A stretch of 64,000 bases of DNA. Origin: Flavobacterium reichenbachii. GTDB taxonomy: Bacteria; Bacteroidota; Bacteroidia; Flavobacteriales; Flavobacteriaceae. This document shows positions 46,477 to 54,205 of this stretch, one piece after another; the stretch's first letter is position 1, and every line of letters begins with the position of its first letter. A program made the position numbers and the translations under genes. Below the pieces are notes generated by a model, which searched no databases, was not told where the DNA came from, and saw only the letters and a program-made list of their open reading frames with translations. Location: contig NZ_MUHF01000006.1 in assembly GCF_002217435.1 (NCBI RefSeq), forward strand, positions 96,398 to 160,397. Direction: 5' to 3'.

Positions 46477-46926
46477 TTAAATTTTTACTTTAAAGACAAT
46501 TTTTTTAAGAAGTCCGCTGCCAATCATTGCGGCGTGCACATCTTCGGGATATAAAATGGCAAATTGTTTTTCCTGCAGTTCAAAAAACATATCAGGTTTA
46601 TCATGAAAAAAACGAACGTCTTTCTCATCGCTGTAAGCTCCATTTGGGCTGACGCATTTTTCTCTTGGTTTCCATGCAAAAGTTTCGGCACCTTTTATAG
46701 AAATTTGAATATCGATGTTTTTATCATGACACTCAAAACCTTTTATGCTTTCTTCTCGTGATGCGCCTTCGCCATGAATAACGATTATTTTTAAACCTTC
46801 TGTAATTTCAAAAGCGCCCGGCTCAAGAGATTCAATATCATTTTGATTTACATAATCAAAAGCTTTTTTAAAATTAGGATGCAGACTGTAATATTTAGCC
46901 GCATTATGTAACGAATCTACGATCAT
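46477..46926 (-). CDS. YhcH/YjgK/YiaL family protein
   Basis: The 149-residue cupin-like protein belongs to the YhcH/YjgK/YiaL (DUF386) family: GAFEITEGLKIIVIHGEG near 37, FECHDKNIDIQISIKGAE near 64 with His and Asp ligands, and ILYPEDVHAAMIG near 124. Members work beside sugar-acid pathways and are thought to act as epimerases or anomerases. It is the first gene of the uronate operon, directly after the promoter and operator at 46958-46988. Confidence 0.9.
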   Translation of the reverse strand: MIVDSLHNAAKYYSLHPNFKKAFDYVNQNDIESLEPGAFEITEGLKIIVIHGEGASREESIKGFECHDKNIDIQISIKGAETFAWKPREKCVSPNGAYSDEKDVRFFHDKPDMFFELQEKQFAILYPEDVHAAMIGSGLLKKIVFKVKI

Positions 46927-46957
46927 ATATTTTTATTTTTTGGTTTGAATGAGTTTG

Positions 46958-46971
46958 CGTGTGCGTACACG
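46958..46971. promoter_or_regulatory. LacI-type operator candidate, CG-centred
   Basis: The 14 bases CGTGTGCGTACACG form a palindrome centred on CG with one mismatched pair, the classic form for LacI-family operators. It lies just downstream of the -7 box at 46981-46988, so on the minus strand it covers the likely transcription start. A bound repressor would block the uxu operon. Confidence 0.65.
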
Positions 46972-46980
46972 GAATTTATA

Positions 46981-46988
46981 CAAATGTA
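46981..46988 (-). promoter_or_regulatory. promoter of the uxu operon, TACATTTG -7 box
   Basis: On the minus strand TACATTTG matches TAnnTTTG and is preceded by TTG 18 bases upstream (47007-47009 on the map), a good Bacteroidota spacing. The predicted start is near 46974, inside or beside the operator at 46958-46971, with a leader of about 48 bases. Confidence 0.6.
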
Positions 46989-47077
46989 TATAAAAGTAAA
47001 GCAAAACAACTTATCTTAGCCAAAAATAATGAATTTAAAAGCGAACTTTTTATTTAATTAACTTAAAAAGAATCAAT

Positions 47078-48103
47078 ATCATAACGATAAAAAAAATTGC
47101 AGAATTAGCCGGCGTTTCTATGGGAACCGTTGACAGAATTATTCATAACCGCGGGCAGGTTGCTCAGGAAAATGTGGATAAGGTAAATGCTATAATTGAA
47201 AAATACGGTTATAAAAGAAATATTCTTGCAAGTAATCTTGCGCTGAATAAGAAGTTTCGTTTTGCCGTTTTTTTGCCTCAGTATGAAAAGCTGGAATATT
47301 GGAAAAGCCAGATTATCGGAATAGAAAAAGCTGTATTGGAATTTAGCAAATTTGGAGTCGTATTAGATTATTTTTTTTATGATTTTAATGAAGTTTCTTT
47401 TAAGAAAACAGTCCAAAAAGTTTTAGAATTTGACTGTGATGCTTTGCTCTTTGCACCAATTTTTCATGAAGAATCGATTCATTTTTTACAGGAATATGAA
47501 AAAAGAAATATACCCGTTGTAATGATTGATTCTAATATTGATTCTGAAAGTAAACACGCTTATGTAGGGCAGGATGCCTTTCAGAGCGGTTATCTGGCAG
47601 GCAGGCTTAGCAGCTTTGCGGTAAAAAACAAAAGACATATTTTAATTTGTAAAATTACCAGGGAAATAGAAAGCACTTCTGTCTACTTACAGCGTATAGA
47701 TGGATTTTATTCTTTTTTTAAAGATCATGAAGAGCTTACAAATTTTAAATTTTCAGAGATAACAATTAAAGATTCCGGATTTGATCAGCTGACATTAGAC
47801 ATGTTTTCAGGAATTAACAGCATTTTTGTTCCGAACTCAAGAGCCTATATTGTCGCTGGATTTCTTGAAAAAAACAATATAAAAGGAGTTCGTATTATTG
47901 GTTATGATTTGTTGAAAGAAAACATCGAATATCTAAACAAAGGCATAATTGACTTTTTGATAAATCAAAGACCAGAAGATCAAGGGTATATGGGAATTAC
48001 TTATTTGTACAAAAAACTGGTTCTTCAGGAAGAAACAGAAAAGACACATTATATTCCGCTGGAGATTATTTTGAAAGAGAATTATTCTCCTGCAAAGAAT
48101 TAA
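47078..48103 (+). CDS. LacI-family regulator with no ATG before its DNA-binding domain
   Basis: The reading frame encodes a complete LacI helix-turn-helix (ITIKKIAELAGVSMGTVDRI) followed by a periplasmic-binding-like sensor domain, but the first ATG (47120) falls inside the helix-turn-helix. The stop at 47036-47038 limits the ORF upstream. The best fit to the family places the start at ATC (47078) or ATA (47081), both rare start codons. From 47078 the protein has 341 residues. It is divergent from the uronate operon and probably represses it. A start-codon mutation or sequencing error is the other explanation. Confidence 0.75.
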   Translation: MITIKKIAELAGVSMGTVDRIIHNRGQVAQENVDKVNAIIEKYGYKRNILASNLALNKKFRFAVFLPQYEKLEYWKSQIIGIEKAVLEFSKFGVVLDYFFYDFNEVSFKKTVQKVLEFDCDALLFAPIFHEESIHFLQEYEKRNIPVVMIDSNIDSESKHAYVGQDAFQSGYLAGRLSSFAVKNKRHILICKITREIESTSVYLQRIDGFYSFFKDHEELTNFKFSEITIKDSGFDQLTLDMFSGINSIFVPNSRAYIVAGFLEKNNIKGVRIIGYDLLKENIEYLNKGIIDFLINQRPEDQGYMGITYLYKKLVLQEETEKTHYIPLEIILKENYSPAKN

Positions 48104-48125
48104 TTCTAATATTCCATGGCTAGGT

Positions 48126-49301
48126 TTAATGCTGCTTCTTAATTTTTACCATCAATGGATTATTAACCTTTTCAGCAAAAGAGCTCAAATATTTTTCCCA
48201 TTCTTGTTGATTTTGAAACGGACTTCCTTTTTTCCATCCAAAGCCTGCATAGTATATCGCTTTATTATTTTTGACATCGATATTTCCGTAAAGATTGCTC
48301 AGATCTTTTTCATCTGTAACATGATTATCAATGCTTTTTAAAGTGTTTTTTGGCGCAATTAATCCCAATCCAATTTCAGAATCGTCAATTGGTTCCCAAT
48401 AACTCAGCCAGCCTTGTTTTAAATTTGTTCCCGTAGTTCCTTTTTTATCGTGAAGCGTAATTCCGGCAGCAATACTTTTTGTTCCGGTAATATGGATTTC
48501 AAATCGAGAGAGATAACTTCCGTAATCTAAACTAATCAATTTTGATTCGGTTATTTTATTGCCTTTCGCATCCCAATCGGCGTAGGTTAAAATAAAACTT
48601 GTTCTGATCGGCCCGGTTGTAATGGTTTTCCAGCTGACGAAATTCTTAGAGAAATAATATTTTCCATCTGCTTTTACGGCAATTCCTCCAATACCGCGGC
48701 TGTCTCCTACATGAAAATTATCCAAACCTTCGCCAGTATCTTTATGATACGTTCCCGTTCCGTTAGTTGCTTTTTCGTACCATTTATTAATAATTGGATA
48801 CTCGACTCTTTTCAGCCAGGCATCGATACCGCTGGTCAGCGTACCGCCTGCAATTTTGTCTTCTACCATTTTTTGCGCCACAGGTCCGTAAGTTCTAAAA
48901 GCGACTTTGTTATTTTCCCAGGCATAATCGTCTGTACGTTCTGGGACAAAACGAGAATAACAATTGACAGTTTTTGATGAAGAAGGATTTGTCCCTGGCA
49001 AAACTTCAAAATCCTGTTTAGAAAAAGCTTTTATTTTGGGCTGAAACAGCAGTATGTCGGCACTTCCGTCGCCGTCATTATCGACTGTCTGCGTTTCTAG
49101 AAACGAATTGGTACTAATTTCTTTTACAGTATAATCTTCGAGTTTAGCAGTAGCAGTTAATCCCAAAGTTTTTTTAGTTAATTCAATAGTTTCAAATTCT
49201 CGATCAACGGCCAAATTGTTTGTTACGGTAATGATTTTACTTTGAGAAAAGCCGGAAAAATTGACTGTGAGAATGGTTATAATTAAAAGATGTTTTTTCA
49301 A
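48126..49301 (-). CDS. exported DUF4861 protein
   Basis: The 391-residue protein has a signal peptide (MKKHLLIITILTVNFSGFSQ) and a DUF4861 body: VTNNLAVDREFETIEL near 26, DNDGDGSADILLFQP near 75, YGPVAQKMVEDKIAGGTLTSGIDAW near 135 and a C-terminal YYAGFGWKKGSPF. DUF4861 proteins are common in loci for pectin, alginate and other uronic-acid glycans and are suspected lyases or binding proteins. It converges on the LacI-type gene with a 22-base gap. Confidence 0.8.
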   Translation of the reverse strand: MKKHLLIITILTVNFSGFSQSKIITVTNNLAVDREFETIELTKKTLGLTATAKLEDYTVKEISTNSFLETQTVDNDGDGSADILLFQPKIKAFSKQDFEVLPGTNPSSSKTVNCYSRFVPERTDDYAWENNKVAFRTYGPVAQKMVEDKIAGGTLTSGIDAWLKRVEYPIINKWYEKATNGTGTYHKDTGEGLDNFHVGDSRGIGGIAVKADGKYYFSKNFVSWKTITTGPIRTSFILTYADWDAKGNKITESKLISLDYGSYLSRFEIHITGTKSIAAGITLHDKKGTTGTNLKQGWLSYWEPIDDSEIGLGLIAPKNTLKSIDNHVTDEKDLSNLYGNIDVKNNKAIYYAGFGWKKGSPFQNQQEWEKYLSSFAEKVNNPLMVKIKKQH

Positions 49302-49471
49302 AATAGATTATTTTAATTTTTTAAAATGGGTTTGATAGGATTTTATAAAATTACAAATCAAAAATTAAATACGAATACAGAATAGGAGTGATTTTGTACA
49401 ATAGTTTGATAATGAAGGAATAAAATAGTTAATAAAGAAAAGCTTATCTTTAAATATTAAATGACAATAAG

Positions 49472-49936
49472 ATGAAACAAAGCGCAGGTATATTAGTATA
49501 TAAATTTGTAGACAAAACCATATTTTTCCTTTTGGTTCATCCCGGCGGACCTTTCTGGAAAAATAAAGATTTAGAAAGCTGGTCTATTCCGAAAGGGGAA
49601 TTTACAGAAGATGAAGATGCGCTAGATGCTGCGATTCGGGAGTTTAAAGAAGAAACTGGTTTTGAGGTCGATGGTGATTTTATTAAATTGGAATACGTAA
49701 AGCTTAAATCGGGTAAAATAGTTTATGTCTGGGCAGTAGAATTTGAGCTTGATGAAACTTTAATAAAGAGCAATGATTTTGAAATGGAATGGCCTCCCAA
49801 ATCTGGAAAACTTCAAAATTTTCCCGAAATTGACAGGGCAGAGTGGTTTCAGACAGCCGATGCACTCAAAAAAATAAATCCGGCACAAGCTGATTTTATT
49901 GTTCAAATGGTTTCAAAAATTTCATCTTCACTTTAA
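49472..49936 (+). CDS. NUDIX hydrolase
   Basis: The 154-residue protein has a complete Nudix box GX5EX7REUXEEXGU near residue 42-64 (G, E, then REFKEETGF). The N-terminus SAGILVYKFVDKTIFFLLVHPGG is the usual Nudix opening and suggests a dinucleotide-type substrate. Family members hydrolyse nucleoside diphosphates linked to other moieties. It is a single gene on the plus strand, 89 bases ahead of the HAD gene, and may be cotranscribed with it. Confidence 0.92.
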   Translation: MKQSAGILVYKFVDKTIFFLLVHPGGPFWKNKDLESWSIPKGEFTEDEDALDAAIREFKEETGFEVDGDFIKLEYVKLKSGKIVYVWAVEFELDETLIKSNDFEMEWPPKSGKLQNFPEIDRAEWFQTADALKKINPAQADFIVQMVSKISSSL

Positions 49937-50024
49937 ATAAATGCTTTTTATAAAATAATTCGTAATTTACCTCTATATCATGCTGCACTTTAGAAAGCAG
50001 TTTGATTTAATGTAAATAACCACT

Positions 50025-50663
50025 ATGAAAGTTAAATGTATTATTTTTGATTGTGATGGAGTTTTAGTCGATACTGAAAAAATTGGTAACGGAATATTGC
50101 TTTCCATGGCATCAGAATACGGTTTTAAAATGGAAATCGAAGAGGCGTACCGTAATTTTAACGGTCGAAATCTAAAAGATTGTTTTAGACATATTGAAGA
50201 AACTATCGAACACAAACTTCCTGATACTTTTGAGGAAGAATACCGCCAAAAAAGCTTCGAGGCTTTTAAAACTCAGGTAAAACCAATGGAAGGTGTTGTC
50301 GATTTTATAGAAAAACTGCAAATTCCGTATTGTGTCGCTTCCAGCGGACCAGTAGAAAAAATCCGTTTAAACCTTGAAGTGTCAGGTCTGCTGGATAAAT
50401 TCGAAAATAAAATATTCAGTTCATATCAGATAAACAGCTGGAAACCAGAACCAGGAATATTTCTGCATGCTGCAAAAGAAATGGGCTTTGATGTAAAAGA
50501 CTGCATCGTTTTAGAAGACAGTAAAGCTGGTGTAAAAGCAGGTATAAACGGCGGATTTAAAGTATATGGTTTTGCAAATGGTTTTAACAACAAAGATCTG
50601 GAAGAAGAAGGAGCAATTCTTTTTAGCAGTTATGAAGAGCTAAGCAAGAAGCTTCAATTTTAA
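50025..50663 (+). CDS. HAD-superfamily phosphatase, subclass IA
   Basis: The 212-residue protein has the HAD motif I IIFDCDGVLVDTE near 5-17, motif II Ser in CVASSGP near 106, a Lys in SWKPEPGIF near 144 and motif III LEDSKAGVKAG near 163. A helical cap sits between motifs I and II, as in beta-phosphoglucomutase and YieH-like 6-phosphogluconate phosphatase. The precise substrate is unknown. No signal peptide is present. Confidence 0.92.
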   Translation: MKVKCIIFDCDGVLVDTEKIGNGILLSMASEYGFKMEIEEAYRNFNGRNLKDCFRHIEETIEHKLPDTFEEEYRQKSFEAFKTQVKPMEGVVDFIEKLQIPYCVASSGPVEKIRLNLEVSGLLDKFENKIFSSYQINSWKPEPGIFLHAAKEMGFDVKDCIVLEDSKAGVKAGINGGFKVYGFANGFNNKDLEEEGAILFSSYEELSKKLQF

Positions 50664-50706
50664 TCTAATTCATAAATATCTAATTACCACATTATCAAAT
50701 TATCTA

Positions 50707-50734
50707 ATTTTAATGTAATTTGTTACATTAAAAT
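50707..50734. promoter_or_regulatory. 28-bp perfect palindrome over the -33 region of the propeller/LuxR gene
   Basis: The arms ATTTTAATGTAA and TTACATTAAAAT are perfect complements (12 bp each) around a TTTG loop at 50719-50722. That TTTG is the probable -33 element of the promoter whose -7 box is at 50744-50751, so a bound protein would control it directly. The core TGTAA-N4-TTACA looks like a dimeric regulator site. Confidence 0.65.
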
Positions 50735-50743
50735 AAATTTTTA

Positions 50744-50751
50744 TATATTTG
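50744..50751 (+). promoter_or_regulatory. promoter of the propeller/LuxR regulator, TATATTTG -7 box
   Basis: TATATTTG matches TAnnTTTG and is preceded by TTTG 21 bases upstream inside the palindrome at 50707-50734. The predicted start is near 50758, which gives a leader of about 150 bases to the ATG at 50911. Confidence 0.6.
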
Positions 50752-50910
50752 AGTTTCGACATTCTCTTTTTTGAGCTATTAATAATATCAAATTAATAAG
50801 CATTTGCTTGAAGAATCGAATGGTTTTACCTGAAAAATGATTTTTCCCAAAGGATTATTTTCAGTTTGTGATTTCCCAATAATCACAAGTAACCTACATA
50901 CAGAAACAAA

Positions 50911-53841
50911 ATGACGAAATTTGTAATTAGAATTTTAGTTCTATTAGTATCGCTTATTTATCCAGATCTAAATGCTCAAATAAAAAAGATTGGAGTTCCT
51001 TTTATCACCAATTATAGTCCGAAGATTTATAAATCGGCTTCAGAAAATTGGGATGTTTTGCAAGATTCAAAAGGCATGATGTTTTTTGCGAATCATTTTG
51101 GAATCATGCAGTTTGACGGTGTCCGGTGGAGTATTGTAACGCAGCCCCAAAATAAAAGTATGGTCCGCTCGATGGTCATCGATAAAAATGACAAAATATA
51201 CGTGGGTGCGCAAGGTGATTTTGGCTGTGCATCTCAGTTACCAAACGGACAATATCAATACACTTCTCTGGTAAAACTGCTTCCAGTTTCTGCTCGAAAT
51301 TTTGGAGACGTTTTTCATACTATTATTTACAAAAACGAAGTGATTTTCTTTTCTAATGAAGGAATCTTTATATACAGAAATGGTCAAATTAAAGTTTTAA
51401 AGTCTGAGGCAAATTTTGAAGATTTATTTGAAGTCAATAACGAAATCTACGTTATAGATAATGCAAAAGGTTTACTCCACTTAAAAAATGACAACCTGAT
51501 TCCTGTTGTAGAGGCTGAAAAGTTTGCCGGAATGAAAATTAGAAAGATATTCGGAGTTAAAAACGGTCTTTTATTACTCACACAAAAAGACGGACTTTTT
51601 ATTTATAAAGATAACCAGATCACGCCCTTCATAACCGAAGCAGATGATGTACTGAAACGAAATCAAATTTCGGTTGCAATTCGGTTTTCTGATGGATATA
51701 TTGGAATTGGGACACGCCAGTCGGGTTTGATAGTTATAGACGGTTCAGGACATTTAATACAGCATATCAGCAGGCAGACCGGACTGCAGCATAATTATGT
51801 GACGAATCTTAAAACGGATAAAGAAGGCAATTTATGGGTAACACTCAAAGAAGGAATTTCTCTGATACAGATTTCTTCGCCTTTGTCGAGAATTTTGGAC
51901 AGTTCAAATTCAGAAACCAGAATCTACTGCAGCCAGATTTATCAGAATAAATTATATGTCGGCACAGACAATGGTTTATTCTGGCTCGATTGGGAAGATT
52001 ACAAAAACGGAAAAAGAGAAAACGTACATTTTGAGCATGTTGCAGGAATGTCCGAAAATGTCTGGAATATCGGAGTGTTTGGCAATTCACTTTTGGCTTT
52101 TGAGAAAAACGGAATTTTTGAAGTCAAAGGTAATTCCGCGAAAGCGACAGCCAAAATAGACGGCGCATGGAAAGGTGTTTTGATTCCGAATCAACCCGAT
52201 TTATTGCTTGCCGGAGGTTACAAAGGATTATATCTTCTAAAAAAAAGCAACGGATCGTGGGTGTATCAGCATAAAATAAAAGGTTTTGATGAAAGCAGCA
52301 GAATCATCGAAACGGATAAAGATGGAAGTATTTGGATTGCTCACGGTTACAAAGGAATTTTTAAACTTAAATTTAATAAAACACTTGATGCCGTTTCTGA
52401 AGTTCGGTTTTACAATCAGAAAAATGGTTTTCCGTCGAGTTTGTTTCTGAATACTTTTAAAGTTGATGATCAAATACTTTTTGGAACGACAAAAGGAGTT
52501 TACAAACAAAATCCGGCTTCGAAGAAAATGATTCCGGATCCTTTGTTTAAGAAATATCTTGGACAGGAAAATCATATTCGTCTTCTTAAACCGGATGATC
52601 AAAATAATATCTGGTTCGTGTCTGGCGAAAATACCGGAAAAATATCTAAACATGCCAACGACCGTTTTGATGTTGAGGAACTTTCGTTTAGAAAACTCAG
52701 ATATTTATATGTTCCCGGTTTCGAAAATATTCAAACGACAAAAACCGGAGATGTGTTTTTTGGGACACAGGATGGATTAATTCATTATAGTTCTGTTCAA
52801 AAGAAGAAATATCAAACGAAATATAAAGCGGTCATTTCAGAAGTTAAAAGCTTTTTTCCCAAAGACAGTCTGCTTTTTTCCAGTCGATATGAAGCGCTTC
52901 CAAGTAAAACAGGTGCTGCAGAAGATAAATTATCTGCTGTTATACCTTACTCCAATAATGCACTTCACTTTTCTTTTGCATCGCTTTTTTTTGACGAGCC
53001 AGATGCTACAAAGTACGAATACTGGCTGGAAGGTTTTGAACCAAAATGGTCAGAATACAGTCTTCAAACCGAAAAAGAATATACTAATCTACCCGAAAAC
53101 GAATATGTTTTTCATGTAAGGGCAAAAAATATTTACGATGTAGTGAGCGAAGAAGCAGTTTTTCGTTTTGAAATTCTACCGCCTTGGTATAGAACATTAT
53201 GGGCTTATATTTTGTATGTGATACTTTTTGGAATTTTAATTTATAAGATTATTAAATACCAAAAAAATCTGGCAGAACGCGATCGTAAACAATTAATTCT
53301 GAGTCAGGAAAAAGAACTGCTTCATAATCGAGCTGCACTAAACGAACAAAAACTGGTATTGGAACAGGAAAATATGGCGATCATGCGGGAGAATCTAGAA
53401 GCAACGATCAATCTCAAAAATGCCAAAGTGGCGTCGAATACCGTAAACCTCATTCATTTAAACGAAATCCTGCTTTCGATAAAAGAGCTGATTGGACAGA
53501 TTGATAAGAAAAATGATCCGAATGTAAATTTTAGTTTACTGAATAAAATCAATAAATTAATCGATCATGAATTACAGGGAGACAAGCATTGGAACGAATT
53601 TGAAGAAATTTTCAATCAGCTTCATGATAATTTTATCCAGCGGTTAAAAACAAGTTATCCAGAACTCACACCTCGCGATATGCGATTGTGCGCGTATCTG
53701 AGAATGAACTTCAATACAAAAGAAATTGCACCTCTTTTGGGAATTTCTGTTCGAGGTGTAGAAGATACCCGATATCGCATCCGCAAAAAGTTACAGCTTC
53801 CTTCTGAGGCAAACATAACCGAATTCATCCTTAATTTCTAG
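50911..53841 (+). CDS. membrane propeller / triple-tyrosine regulator with LuxR-type helix-turn-helix
   Basis: The 976-residue protein has a signal peptide (IRILVLLVSLIYPDLNAQ), Reg_prop-like beta-propeller repeats over about 30-690 (VLQDSKGMMFFANHFGIMQF, GNLWVTLKEGISLI), a Y_Y_Y domain near 703-740, a membrane helix near 758-783, a coiled coil to about 850 and a LuxR-type helix-turn-helix near 920-963 (LTPRDMRLCAYLRMNFNTKE). There is no kinase or receiver domain, so it is a one-component regulator spanning the membrane. It directly precedes three secreted hydrolases and is the probable regulator of that set. Confidence 0.88.
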   Translation: MTKFVIRILVLLVSLIYPDLNAQIKKIGVPFITNYSPKIYKSASENWDVLQDSKGMMFFANHFGIMQFDGVRWSIVTQPQNKSMVRSMVIDKNDKIYVGAQGDFGCASQLPNGQYQYTSLVKLLPVSARNFGDVFHTIIYKNEVIFFSNEGIFIYRNGQIKVLKSEANFEDLFEVNNEIYVIDNAKGLLHLKNDNLIPVVEAEKFAGMKIRKIFGVKNGLLLLTQKDGLFIYKDNQITPFITEADDVLKRNQISVAIRFSDGYIGIGTRQSGLIVIDGSGHLIQHISRQTGLQHNYVTNLKTDKEGNLWVTLKEGISLIQISSPLSRILDSSNSETRIYCSQIYQNKLYVGTDNGLFWLDWEDYKNGKRENVHFEHVAGMSENVWNIGVFGNSLLAFEKNGIFEVKGNSAKATAKIDGAWKGVLIPNQPDLLLAGGYKGLYLLKKSNGSWVYQHKIKGFDESSRIIETDKDGSIWIAHGYKGIFKLKFNKTLDAVSEVRFYNQKNGFPSSLFLNTFKVDDQILFGTTKGVYKQNPASKKMIPDPLFKKYLGQENHIRLLKPDDQNNIWFVSGENTGKISKHANDRFDVEELSFRKLRYLYVPGFENIQTTKTGDVFFGTQDGLIHYSSVQKKKYQTKYKAVISEVKSFFPKDSLLFSSRYEALPSKTGAAEDKLSAVIPYSNNALHFSFASLFFDEPDATKYEYWLEGFEPKWSEYSLQTEKEYTNLPENEYVFHVRAKNIYDVVSEEAVFRFEILPPWYRTLWAYILYVILFGILIYKIIKYQKNLAERDRKQLILSQEKELLHNRAALNEQKLVLEQENMAIMRENLEATINLKNAKVASNTVNLIHLNEILLSIKELIGQIDKKNDPNVNFSLLNKINKLIDHELQGDKHWNEFEEIFNQLHDNFIQRLKTSYPELTPRDMRLCAYLRMNFNTKEIAPLLGISVRGVEDTRYRIRKKLQLPSEANITEFILNF

Positions 53842-54205
53842 TTTTTAATTATTAAGTAAAATCTCAAGTAGTTTTACGCTTTTTGACGGCTATTTATTAC
53901 ATTTTTTTGTAAGTACCGTAGTCAAACCGTAACCAAAAATGTAAGTCTTGCCTGATTTATTAGTTAATATTGCGTTGTTGTTATGTAAAAATATAATCTA
54001 TTTTTTACAAAGCATTTTTTATAACGGAATACTATTTACTAATATAAAAAACTAAAAAATGAAACAGAATGACTCTTTTTTTACCCGCTTTCTCATAACA
54101 CACTACAATCCCAGCTTTATGTCAGATCCAATTACTGACAGATAATGAAGTCATGATATGATGACTTTGTTTGAATCTATTTACGTAACCCCAAATTATT
54201 TAGAT
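53842..54205. other. 364-base intergenic region before the GH64 gene
   Basis: The region is AT-rich with no clear TAnnTTTG promoter. It contains a 28-codon ORF at 54059-54145 (MKQNDSFFTRFLITHYNPSF...) preceded by an A-rich leader, which could be a leader peptide or chance. No dyad longer than 7 bp was noticed. Confidence 0.4.
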
